Of a DNA stretch of 7,017 nucleotides, positions 1 to 5,885 are shown in pieces; within the stretch, counting starts at the first letter, position 1, and each line of letters opens with the position of its first letter. Made by a program: the position numbers and the translations under genes. Where the stretch lies: NCBI GenBank assembly GCA_947446155.1, contig CANFFZ010000106.1:1-7017 (forward strand), in the 5' to 3' direction. Origin of the DNA: Chloroflexota bacterium (GTDB taxonomy: Bacteria; Chloroflexota; Dehalococcoidia; UBA2979). The notes under the pieces are model-generated. The model worked only from the letters and a program-made list of their open reading frames with translations, was not told the DNA's origin and made no database searches.

Positions 1-615
1 AGCGTGGAGATCCACGTGGTGCAGGGCGAGCGCTCGATGGCGGGCGACAACAAGTCGCTGGCCCGCTTCATCCTCGACGGCCTGCTGCCGGCGCCGCGTG
101 GCGTCCCGCAGATCGAGGTCTCGTTCGACATCGATGCGAACGGCCTCGTGAAAGTGTCGGCGACGGACAAGGCGACCGGGAAGCAGCAGCACGTCTCGAT
201 CCAGCCCTCGAGCGGCCTCACCGACGGCGAAGTCGAGCGGCTGCGCAAGGAAGCCGAGATCCACGCCGGCGAGGACGCGAAGAAGCGCGCCACCGCTGAG
301 GCACGGAACCAGGGCGACACGCTCGTCTACTCGGCCGAGAAGCTGCTGCGCGACAACGCCGAAATCGTGACCGCCGAGCAGAAGTCGACCGTCGAGGCGG
401 CGCTGGCCGGTGTGCGCGAAGCGCTGACGGGCGAGGACGGCGACCTGATCAAGGAGCGGGCGGACGCCCTCTCCCAGGCGATGCAGGAAGTCGGCAACGC
501 GATCTACACGAAGCAGGCGGAGGCGAACGCCCCCGGCGCAGAGGGTGCTGACCCGGCCGCAGCGGCGGCAGGCGGTACCGGCGACACGATCGAAGGCGAG
601 TTCCGCGAGGTCTAA
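1..615 (+). CDS. dnaK: Chaperone protein DnaK (Hsp70), C-terminal part, 5' truncated by window edge
   Basis: This is the last 204 residues of an Hsp70 chaperone, open at the left edge; the ATPase domain lies outside the window. DnaK binds exposed hydrophobic peptides in the cytoplasm in an ATP-dependent cycle driven by DnaJ and GrpE. What is seen is the end of the beta-sandwich substrate-binding domain (about residues 1-75 of the fragment), with the family hallmarks QGER, DNKSL, PAPRGVPQIEV and FDIDANG. An alpha-helical lid rich in Glu, Lys and Ala follows (about 76-175). The tail is Ala/Gly-rich and disordered-looking and ends in GEFREV, resembling the acidic terminal motif of other DnaK proteins. 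The stop is TAA at 613-615. A strong hairpin begins 27 bases downstream. A dnaJ gene follows, separated by a phosphatase gene. The family assignment is very secure. Confidence 0.97.
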   Translation, partial: SVEIHVVQGERSMAGDNKSLARFILDGLLPAPRGVPQIEVSFDIDANGLVKVSATDKATGKQQHVSIQPSSGLTDGEVERLRKEAEIHAGEDAKKRATAEARNQGDTLVYSAEKLLRDNAEIVTAEQKSTVEAALAGVREALTGEDGDLIKERADALSQAMQEVGNAIYTKQAEANAPGAEGADPAAAAAGGTGDTIEGEFREV

Positions 616-642
616 CGCCCCCGGAATCGCGACAGACATACG

Positions 643-679
643 GCAGGCGCCCGTCGAGTCACCTTCGGCGGGCGTCTGT
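643..679 (+). terminator. Strong stem-loop between dnaK and the phosphatase gene, candidate terminator or attenuator
   Basis: The arms 643-658 and 664-679 pair over 16 positions with no mismatch; 12 are Watson-Crick pairs and 4 are G-U pairs (643-679, 647-675, 654-668, 658-664). The loop is TCACC (659-663). The core CGCCCG/CGGGCG is very GC-rich. The bases that follow (GTCTGGC) contain no proper U-tract, so it is not a classic intrinsic terminator. It could act as a weak terminator, a 3'-end stabiliser for the abundant dnaK transcript, or an attenuator before the phosphatase. The stem is seen directly; its role is inferred. Confidence 0.55.
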
Positions 680-686
680 GTCTGGC

Positions 687-691
687 AAGGG
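687..691 (+). promoter_or_regulatory. Ribosome binding site that sets the phosphatase start at GTG 701
   Basis: AAGGG lies 9 bases before GTG 701 and just after the hairpin at 643-679. It supports the internal GTG start over an upstream in-frame ATG at 545, which lies inside dnaK and would require the hairpin to be translated. Confidence 0.6.
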
Positions 692-700
692 CGGTATGCC

Positions 701-1453
701 GTGATCGAAGAGTTCAAGCGCCGTCACATCCCGTTCGGACGCTGGTTCAACGTGCGCGACATCGGTGGATACACGGCTGCCTCGGGCTCCTCGATCCCAT
801 GGGGGCGATACTTCCGAGGCGGCGCGCCTGCTCCGTTCGACGCCGACGAGGCTGAGCGTGCACGCGCCATCGGTCTACGCACCGCGCTCGACCTGCGCCG
901 AGACGACGAGCGTGCCCGCGAGGGCACACACGCGCTGGTGGCGCTTGGCACCCGCCACGTCGCACTCTCGGTGTCGCCCGACCAGGCAGCGATGGACGCG
1001 GCGGTCGGCAACACGATCTCGGCAGCGCGCTACCTGAAGTATCTCGAAGTGGGTGTGCCCGCGCTGCGTGACACGTTCGAGCTGCTGGGCGACCCGGACT
1101 CGTACCCCGTGCTGGTGCACTGCTCCGCCGGCAAGGATCGCACGGGCGTCGTCACTGCGATGACGCTCGAACTGCTCGAGGTCCCGCGCGAGGTGATCGA
1201 AACCGACTACGCGATGACCAACCTCGAGCGGGAGTGGCTGACTGCGTACCTGACGGAGCGGGGCGGCTGGTTCACCAACGCGACCCCCGCCCAGCGGGAA
1301 TACTCCCTGGCCGTCCCACCGGACGCGATCTCAGGCTTCCTCGACGGGCTGCATGACCGCTTCGGTGGCGCGGAGACCTACCTGCGCGGCATCGGCGTCC
1401 CAGCGGGGGCGATCGAGGGGTTGCGGCGGGTCCTGAGCGGAGGGGCCTCGTAG
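701..1453 (+). CDS. Tyrosine-protein phosphatase, MptpB-like (Y_phosphatase3 family)
   Basis: This 250-residue cytoplasmic protein has the phosphate-binding loop HCSAGKDRTG at residues 140-149. Cys141 would be the nucleophile and Arg147 the phosphate-binding residue of the CX5R signature. An N-terminal NVRDIGGY motif (17-24) is typical of this bacterial family, in which an N-terminal N-x-R-D-x-G-G stretch precedes the P-loop domain. The Lys-Asp pair inside the loop (145-146) matches Mycobacterium tuberculosis PtpB, which acts on phosphotyrosine, phosphoserine/threonine and phosphoinositides; broad specificity is therefore possible but not shown. A C-terminal GLRRVL helix also fits the family. 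No signal peptide or membrane segment is seen. GTG 701 is chosen because it follows an AAGGG site and opens just before the conserved region; the in-frame ATG at 545 would overlap dnaK by 71 bases. The gene sits between dnaK and dnaJ, which is unusual. Its true substrate is unknown. Confidence 0.88.
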   Translation: MIEEFKRRHIPFGRWFNVRDIGGYTAASGSSIPWGRYFRGGAPAPFDADEAERARAIGLRTALDLRRDDERAREGTHALVALGTRHVALSVSPDQAAMDAAVGNTISAARYLKYLEVGVPALRDTFELLGDPDSYPVLVHCSAGKDRTGVVTAMTLELLEVPREVIETDYAMTNLEREWLTAYLTERGGWFTNATPAQREYSLAVPPDAISGFLDGLHDRFGGAETYLRGIGVPAGAIEGLRRVLSGGAS

Positions 1454-1469
1454 GTTAGGGCCTCGTAGG
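1443..1469 (+). repeat. Short tandem duplication (period 15 bp) covering the phosphatase stop codon
   Basis: The 12-base unit GGGCCTCGTAGG occurs at 1443-1454 and again at 1458-1469, offset by exactly 15 bases. The first copy holds the terminal Ala-Ser codons and the TAG stop (1451-1453). Because 15 is a multiple of three, the second copy repeats Ala-Ser-TAG in the same frame (stop 1466-1468), giving a back-up stop. A slippage duplication is the simplest explanation. Confidence 0.75.
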
Positions 1470-1473
1470 GCGC

Positions 1474-1496
1474 TCCCCGAGCAGCGCTCGCGGGGA
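1474..1496 (+). terminator. Stem-loop between phosphatase gene and dnaJ, possible terminator
   Basis: TCCCC (1474-1478) pairs with GGGGA (1492-1496), and GAGC (1479-1482) pairs with GCTC (1486-1489). This gives nine base pairs with a two-base bulge (1490-1491) and a three-base loop AGC. The only T-run after it is TTT at 1503-1505, so it is a weak intrinsic terminator at best. It ends 23 bases before the dnaJ start, so it could also modulate read-through into dnaJ. Confidence 0.4.
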
Positions 1497-1519
1497 CCGT
1501 CGTTTAGGATGATTGGTCT

Positions 1520-2641
1520 ATGACGACTGGCACTGACGACCTCTACGGCACGCTGGGTGTCGCCCGGGATGCCACCCCGGACGACGTGAAGCGTGCGTTC
1601 CGCAAACTCGCGATGGAGTTTCATCCCGACCGGAACAAGGACGAGGGCGCCGAGGCGCGCTTCAAGCAGATCAACGCCGCCTACGAAGTGCTCTCCGACC
1701 CGGAGAAGCGCGCGCGGTACGACCGTTTCGGCGCCGCCGGGATCGGGAACGCGGGCGCGCAGGGCTTCACCGGCCACGATGGTTTCGGCGGGTTCGGCGA
1801 CATCTTCGACGCGTTCTTCCGCGGGACGGCATCGAGGCGCGCGGGGCCGCAGCCCGGCTCCGACCTGCGCGCGACGATGACGCTCAGCCTCGAGGAGGCC
1901 GTCTTCGGCGTGGAGCAGGAGATCGCCTACCAGCGCACGGAGCGGTGCGCGGACTGCAAGTCCACTGGCCAGGTCAACGGCGTCGCGCGGCCCGAGTGTC
2001 CTGACTGCAAGGGCCAGGGCGAGCTCCGACGCGTGCAGCAGTCGGTCTTCGGCCAGTTCGTGAACGTGGCGGCGTGCGGGCGCTGTCGAGGTGAGGGCAG
2101 CATCGTCACCGACCCGTGCAAGACCTGCCGCGGGAACGGGCTGCGGCGCGTGAAGGTGAGCCGATCGGTGAAGGTGCCAGCGGGCGTCGATGACGGCTCG
2201 CAGTTGCGCATCTCGGGCGAGGGCGACCACGGACCGCGCGGTGGACAGCCGGGACACCTGTATGTCGAACTGCGCGTGCGACCGCACGAGCTCTTCAAGC
2301 GCGTGGACAACGACCTCGTGTACGAACTGCCGTTGAACATCGCGCAGGCGTCCCTGGGGATGGACCTCGAAGTCCCGACGCTCGAGGGCGAGGCGGTCGC
2401 GCTGAAGTTGAAGCCGGGCGTGCAGCACGGTGACGTCCACGCGATCCGCGGCAAGGGCGTCCCGTACCTCCGAGGCACCGGGCGCGGCGATCTGCTCGTG
2501 CGCACGCACGTGGTAACACCGACCACGCTGACCAAGGAACAGAAGAACATGCTGGCGAAACTCGCCGACTCGCTGGGCACGCCTGATGTCCCCGAGGACC
2601 CCTCGCTGTTGTCGCGCATCCGCGACGCCTTCGCCCCATAG
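1520..2641 (+). CDS. dnaJ: Chaperone protein DnaJ (class I Hsp40)
   Basis: This is a complete 373-residue co-chaperone that stimulates the ATPase of DnaK and delivers unfolded substrates. The J domain spans about residues 6-71, with the essential HPD motif at 35-37. A Gly/Phe-rich segment follows (about 72-105, with repeats such as GFGGFGD). The zinc-finger domain has four CxxC repeats at Cys143/146, 160/163, 186/189 and 200/203. Three of them are canonical CxxCxGxG; the first reads CADCKSTG, with Ser replacing the usual first Gly. Two C-terminal beta domains (about 120-350) include [14 protein letters not shown]. All eight zinc cysteines are kept, so the protein should be functional, and the length is normal for class I. 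ATG 1520 has AGGA at 1506-1509, a rather long ten-base spacing. A TAGGAT hexamer (1505-1510) overlaps that site, but no -35 is visible. prmA starts 12 bases after the stop. Confidence 0.97.
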   Translation: MTTGTDDLYGTLGVARDATPDDVKRAFRKLAMEFHPDRNKDEGAEARFKQINAAYEVLSDPEKRARYDRFGAAGIGNAGAQGFTGHDGFGGFGDIFDAFFRGTASRRAGPQPGSDLRATMTLSLEEAVFGVEQEIAYQRTERCADCKSTGQVNGVARPECPDCKGQGELRRVQQSVFGQFVNVAACGRCRGEGSIVTDPCKTCRGNGLRRVKVSRSVKVPAGVDDGSQLRISGEGDHGPRGGQPGHLYVELRVRPHELFKRVDNDLVYELPLNIAQASLGMDLEVPTLEGEAVALKLKPGVQHGDVHAIRGKGVPYLRGTGRGDLLVRTHVVTPTTLTKEQKNMLAKLADSLGTPDVPEDPSLLSRIRDAFAP

Positions 2642-2642
2642 C

Positions 2643-2647
2643 GGTGA
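2643..2647 (+). promoter_or_regulatory. Ribosome binding site for prmA GTG start
   Basis: GGTGA lies six bases before GTG 2654, just past the dnaJ stop. It supports the GTG as the start; no in-frame ATG is available near the N-terminus. The 12-base gap to dnaJ suggests co-transcription and possible translational coupling. Confidence 0.55.
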
Positions 2648-2653
2648 CATAGG

Positions 2654-3619
2654 GTGGCACCTCGACGCTCGCTCACGCCTGATGCCTCCCAGTGGGTGGA
2701 GGCCATCGTGCGCTGCGATGCGCTCGATGCGGAACTGGTCGCAGACGCGCTGCGCATCGCGGGCGCCGAGGGCGTGGCGATCGAGCCCGCGATCCTGCTC
2801 GATGACGACGCCGACTTCACCTACACGGAGCGCTTCGATGTGCCGTGGACGGTGCGCGGGACGGTGCCCGCGCCCTTTGAGACAGCGGCCCGACGCGCGC
2901 TCCGGCGTCATCTCGTGTCACTGCCGCTTCACGCACCCCTCGGCCGGCTGCGGGTGATCGAGGTGCGTCCGGAGCAGTGGTCAGAGGCGTGGAAGCGCTT
3001 CTTCGGTGTGCTGCACCTGGGCGAGCGGACGGTGATCCGGCCGACGTGGGAGCGGTACCGCGCGAAGCCACACGAGGTGGTGATCGATCTCGACCCCGGG
3101 ACCGCCTTCGGGACCGGGCAGCACGAGACGACACGGCTCTGTCTGGAAGCCCTCGAAGGGGTGGTGACGCCGGGCTGCACCGTCCTCGATGTGGGGGCGG
3201 GCTCGGGCATCCTCGCGATCGCGGCGGCGAAGCACGGGGCGCGAAGGGTGCGCGCGTGCGACCTCGATGCGTCGACGATCGCGGTGGTGCGTGAGAACGC
3301 GACGCTTAACGGTGTCGAGGGGCGCATCACCGCGGCGGCGGGCTCACTGGGCGACGCGTGGCCGTGGCCTCGGACGTCGCCGGTCGCGTGCGCCGAAGTC
3401 GTCGTCGCGAACATCTCATCGATCGCCGTGCGTGCGCTACTCCCTGCGATCGTGGCGGCGGTCCGGCCGGGTGGGGCCGCGGTGCTCTCGGGGTTCCTCG
3501 CTGTGGACGCCGATGTGATGGTGCGAGCGGCACGGCGTGCTGGCCTGCGCGAGGTGACGCGGCACGATGGCCTCGAGTGGTCGTGCGTCGTCGGACGGCG
3601 GGCGGGGGCGCAGGGTTAG
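2654..3619 (+). CDS. prmA: Ribosomal protein L11 methyltransferase
   Basis: This 321-residue protein is predicted to transfer methyl groups from S-adenosylmethionine to ribosomal protein L11 in the cytoplasm. An N-terminal substrate-recognition domain (about 1-110) precedes a Rossmann-fold methyltransferase. The PrmA signature is seen as DPGTAFGTGQHETT at residues 147-160 (usually DPG-x-AFGTG-x-H-x-T-T). The SAM-binding motif I is VLDVGAGSG (177-185), and the active-site-adjacent VVANIS carries Asn253-Ile254. The length is slightly above the usual 290-310 because of a few extra N-terminal residues. The gene follows dnaJ by 12 bases, a neighbourhood recurring in Firmicutes and Chloroflexota, where rsmE often comes next. 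Here rsmE is absent and a convergent peptidase gene overlaps the 3' end. L11 as substrate is inferred from the family; the methyltransferase class is secure. Confidence 0.93.
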   Translation: MAPRRSLTPDASQWVEAIVRCDALDAELVADALRIAGAEGVAIEPAILLDDDADFTYTERFDVPWTVRGTVPAPFETAARRALRRHLVSLPLHAPLGRLRVIEVRPEQWSEAWKRFFGVLHLGERTVIRPTWERYRAKPHEVVIDLDPGTAFGTGQHETTRLCLEALEGVVTPGCTVLDVGAGSGILAIAAAKHGARRVRACDLDASTIAVVRENATLNGVEGRITAAAGSLGDAWPWPRTSPVACAEVVVANISSIAVRALLPAIVAAVRPGGAAVLSGFLAVDADVMVRAARRAGLREVTRHDGLEWSCVVGRRAGAQG

Positions 3620-4653
3620 GGGCGGAAGCTCTGCGTCGTCCAGGTGAACGGGTCGACGTTGACGCCGTAGACGGTGACCTCCCAGTGGAGGTGCGGGCCG
3701 GTGGAGAAACCGGTCGTCCCCATCCGCGCGATGAGCGTGCCCGGGCTGACAAATGTCCCGGGCGTGACGAGTGCCGCCTCCAGATGGTGGTAGCCGCTCT
3801 TCACTCCGGAGCCGTGGTCGATGATGACCGAGATGCCCCGGATCGGGTGGTTCTCGACGAAGGCGACGCGCCCGGGGGCGGCTGCGACGATGGGTGTGCC
3901 CTGGTCGTTGGCGATGTCCGCGCCCGAATGGAACCCACCGATGGGGCCGCCGTTGATCGAGCGCCCCGAGCCGAACTCGGTGGAGATGTAGCCTGCCGCC
4001 GGCTTGATGAACGGCCTGTCCCAGCGGACATCCGGGTCGAACGCGGCGAATTCTTTCGCCCGCAGCTGCTCCTCCGTGATCCCCGCTTGCGGCGTGAGGA
4101 TGGCCCCCACCTCCTCGGTCACCACGATGTAGTCGGCCGGGCGCTCTACGTGGACGACCTGCGTGACGGCGTCGATCTGCCGCGTAGTCTTGCCCGCTGC
4201 GTCGAAGAGCGTGACCTGCGCGGTGCGCGCCCCCAGGTTCGCGTCCACGGGGACACCGAGGAGCGCCCACAGGAAGTCGCCCTGCGCACGGAGTGGCACC
4301 GTGCCGCCGATGAACCGCACCACTCCTGTCCGCTCTGTCGCGCGGACGATGAGGAGTGTGGCCTCACCGTTCCCGACGGTCTTCGGACGGAACTCGAACG
4401 CAGCCGGCGACTGGGTGGCCGAGGGCGTCGGGGTCGGCGTCGGTGACTGCGTCGTCGTCGAGGTCTCGGTGGGCGGTGCCTTGGTGGCGGATGGGGAGCC
4501 CTCGGTGGGCTGGGCGGTCGGGGACGTCGTCGCGTCGGTGATGGCTCCGCGCCCGCCGAACGAGCAGGCGGCTGCGGGCACGGCAAGGCCCAGCGCAACG
4601 CCTGCGCGCAGCACAGCGCGACGTGAACACGGCCTGGGGATTGGCTGCGTCAT
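3616..4653 (-). CDS. Tat-type lipoprotein with M23 (LytM) zinc metallopeptidase domain
   Basis: This 345-residue exported protein is predicted to cleave peptidoglycan peptide cross-bridges or stems. The N-terminus has a twin-arginine motif SRRAVLRAG (residues 10-18), a hydrophobic stretch and a lipobox-like AAAC with Cys30, so it looks like a Tat-exported lipoprotein anchored outside the membrane. A low-complexity Thr/Pro/Ser linker (about 38-83, including TPTPTP) is followed by a beta-rich, Ig-like region (about 84-185) and the M23 domain (about 215-340). All zinc and catalytic residues are present: His242 and Asp246 in HSGAD, His289-His290 in YHHL, and His321/His323 in HLHWEV. It should therefore be an active enzyme rather than a degenerate LytM activator of the EnvC or NlpD type. 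ATG 4653 has GGAG four bases upstream. An in-frame ATG at 4677, with AGGGA five bases upstream, would add eight residues and is nearly as good. The TAA stop overlaps the prmA stop. Confidence 0.88.
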   Translation of the reverse strand: MTQPIPRPCSRRAVLRAGVALGLAVPAAACSFGGRGAITDATTSPTAQPTEGSPSATKAPPTETSTTTQSPTPTPTPSATQSPAAFEFRPKTVGNGEATLLIVRATERTGVVRFIGGTVPLRAQGDFLWALLGVPVDANLGARTAQVTLFDAAGKTTRQIDAVTQVVHVERPADYIVVTEEVGAILTPQAGITEEQLRAKEFAAFDPDVRWDRPFIKPAAGYISTEFGSGRSINGGPIGGFHSGADIANDQGTPIVAAAPGRVAFVENHPIRGISVIIDHGSGVKSGYHHLEAALVTPGTFVSPGTLIARMGTTGFSTGPHLHWEVTVYGVNVDPFTWTTQSFRP

Positions 4654-4767
4654 ACTGCTCCGCCCGGGACGCCGCATGGCGTTCCCTGCTTTCATCCTAG
4701 CCCGGGAGACCTCATCGATCCGGAAAGCCTGCTCTCGCGGAAATTTCACAGGTACGACTTGCCAGAT

Positions 4768-4776
4768 TGCTATACT
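4768..4776 (+). promoter_or_regulatory. Extended -10 promoter directed at moxR
   Basis: TGCTATACT contains the extended -10 element TG (4768-4769), one spacer base and TATACT (4771-4776), which matches the consensus TATAAT at five of six positions. No good -35 lies 16-18 bases upstream, as expected for extended -10 promoters. It is in an AT-richer patch of an otherwise GC-rich divergent region. Transcription would begin near 4783, giving a leader of about 130 bases before moxR. On the opposite strand the same patch reads TAGTAT, a weaker -10 that might serve the peptidase gene. Confidence 0.6.
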
Positions 4777-4782
4777 ACCGCC

Positions 4783-4912
4783 GATCGCAGCCGGATGCGG
4801 CCACCGGCAACGACCCCCAAGCATTCGCACCCCTCGGGCGGAACCGAGGTGCCAGCGTCACCTCTGGGTTACGGATGGCACCCCCGGGCAGGCGGCCCAC
4901 GCGGAGGAGCAG
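4783..4912 (+). promoter_or_regulatory. Candidate structured 5' leader of moxR with alternative pairings
   Basis: The leader predicted from the promoter at 4768-4776 contains several inverted repeats. GCCGG 4790-4794 can pair with CCGGC 4804-4808. The segment 4844-4854 can pair in three exclusive ways: CCGAGG 4844-4849 with CCTCGG 4832-4837, GAGGTG 4846-4851 with CACCTC 4859-4864, or GGTGCCA 4848-4854 with TGGCACC 4876-4882. The free CCTC (4861-4864) could also pair with GAGG inside the moxR ribosome binding site (4903-4909). It does not match a riboswitch class that I recognise, and in GC-rich DNA some of these matches may be chance. No small gene is convincing in this leader. Confidence 0.3.
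4903..4909 (+). promoter_or_regulatory. Strong ribosome binding site of moxR
   Basis: GGAGGAG, with its GGAGG core five bases before ATG 4913, is a near-perfect Shine-Dalgarno site. It fixes the moxR start among many in-frame upstream codons; the open frame extends back to 4163 antisense to the peptidase gene, and that extension is not coding. Confidence 0.8.
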
Positions 4913-5869
4913 ATGGAAGCCCCGAAACTCGTCGCGGAGCGCATCCTCGCCAACGTCGAGCGCGTGATCATCGGCAAGACGGACGAAGCGCGGTTCGCCC
5001 TCGTGACGTTGCTGTGTCGCGGTCACCTGCTGATCGAGGACGTACCCGGCGTCGGCAAGACGATGCTGGCACGGGCGCTCGCGAAGTCGACTGGATGCTC
5101 CTTCGCGCGCATCCAGTTCACGCCAGACCTGCTGCCGACGGACGTCACCGGCGTCTCGGTGTACCGCCAGGGCACCGGAGAGTTCGTCTTCCGGCCAGGC
5201 CCGATCGTTGCGCAGATCGTCCTCGCCGACGAAGTGAACCGCGCGACACCGAAGACGCAGTCCGCACTCCTCGAAGCGATGGAGGAGCACCAGGTCACGG
5301 TGGACGGGATCACGCACATCCTGCCGCGACCCAGCATGGTGATGGCGACGCAGAATCCGATCGAGTACGAGGGCACGTTCCCGCTGCCGGAGGCGCAACT
5401 CGACCGGTTCTTCATGCGCATCCACCTCGGCTACCCGAGCCCGACGGACGAAGTGCTGATCATGGACGCGCAGCAGGAGCGCCACCCGATCGAGACGCTG
5501 GGCGAAGTGGTGTCGCCGGCGGAGCTTCTCGAACTGCAGGACGCGGTGGGACGGATCTACGTCGACCCGCTGATCAAGCAGTACATCGTGAGCCTGTCGA
5601 ACGCGACGCGTGAACACGAGGCGGCCTACCTCGGTGCATCGCCGCGCGGCTCGCTCGCGCTCATGCGGGCGACGCAGGCACACGCGATGCTGGACGGGCG
5701 CGACTTCGTGCAGCCAGACGACGTGAAGTTGCTGGCGTACTCGACGCTGGGACATCGCGTGATCGTGAGCCCGAGCGCGCGCGTCCGTGAGATCGACGCC
5801 CGCCAGATCGTGGAAGAAGTCCTCGGACGCGTGCCGGTGCCGGGCGTCCGCGCCCGCGGCGGCGCGTAG
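4913..5869 (+). CDS. moxR: MoxR-family AAA+ ATPase
   Basis: This 318-residue cytoplasmic AAA+ ATPase belongs to the MoxR (AAA_3) family, whose members act as chaperone-like factors that remodel or activate partner proteins, often metal-binding VWA proteins. The Walker A motif VPGVGKT is at residues 44-50 (Lys49, Thr50). Walker B is IVLADE, with Asp106-Glu107 followed by the family-typical VNRA. Sensor 1 Asn148 lies in the MoxR hallmark [21 protein letters not shown], with the putative arginine finger at Arg165. Sensor 2 is SPRGS, with Arg245. All catalytic residues are intact and the length is typical. The start at ATG 4913 rests on a GGAGGAG site. A DUF58 gene begins 16 bases downstream, the standard MoxR partner, so the two should be co-transcribed and function together. 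The specific client is unknown; the symbol is the family name. Confidence 0.95.
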   Translation: MEAPKLVAERILANVERVIIGKTDEARFALVTLLCRGHLLIEDVPGVGKTMLARALAKSTGCSFARIQFTPDLLPTDVTGVSVYRQGTGEFVFRPGPIVAQIVLADEVNRATPKTQSALLEAMEEHQVTVDGITHILPRPSMVMATQNPIEYEGTFPLPEAQLDRFFMRIHLGYPSPTDEVLIMDAQQERHPIETLGEVVSPAELLELQDAVGRIYVDPLIKQYIVSLSNATREHEAAYLGASPRGSLALMRATQAHAMLDGRDFVQPDDVKLLAYSTLGHRVIVSPSARVREIDARQIVEEVLGRVPVPGVRARGGA

Positions 5870-5885
5870 GCGATCGAGGCGCGTG

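Noticed and set aside
545..700. N-terminal extension of the phosphatase frame up to ATG 545
   Set aside because: It would overlap dnaK by 71 bases and translate the hairpin; the 52 added residues look like random GC-rich translation, and GTG 701 has a ribosome binding site.
1505..1510. TAGGAT as a -10 promoter element just before dnaJ
   Set aside because: No -35 or extended TG is present, and it overlaps the ribosome binding site. A leaderless or very short transcript is possible but not supported. A similar TAGGAT on the - strand at 4694-4699 before the peptidase also lacks a -35.
1331..2911. Long open frame on the - strand (526 codons) opposite the phosphatase end, dnaJ and prmA start
   Set aside because: It is antisense to well-supported genes, is rich in Arg, Ala, His and Val in a biased way, and shows no recognisable domain. 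Such shadows are common in GC-rich DNA.
3358..4446. Long + strand open frame (362 codons) opposite the M23 peptidase gene
   Set aside because: It overlaps both prmA and the peptidase, lacks a ribosome binding site and has an Arg/Asp-biased composition; the peptidase on the other strand has all its catalytic residues.
4848..4890. Weak resemblance of the TGGCACC stretch to a T-box sequence
   Set aside because: The surrounding T-box consensus and a specifier stem are not visible, and the downstream gene moxR has no link to tRNA charging or amino acid supply.
4795..4912. Possible leader peptide starting at ATG 4795 in the moxR leader
   Set aside because: The frame has no ribosome binding site and runs far into moxR in another frame without a stop, so it looks like a shadow reading frame.
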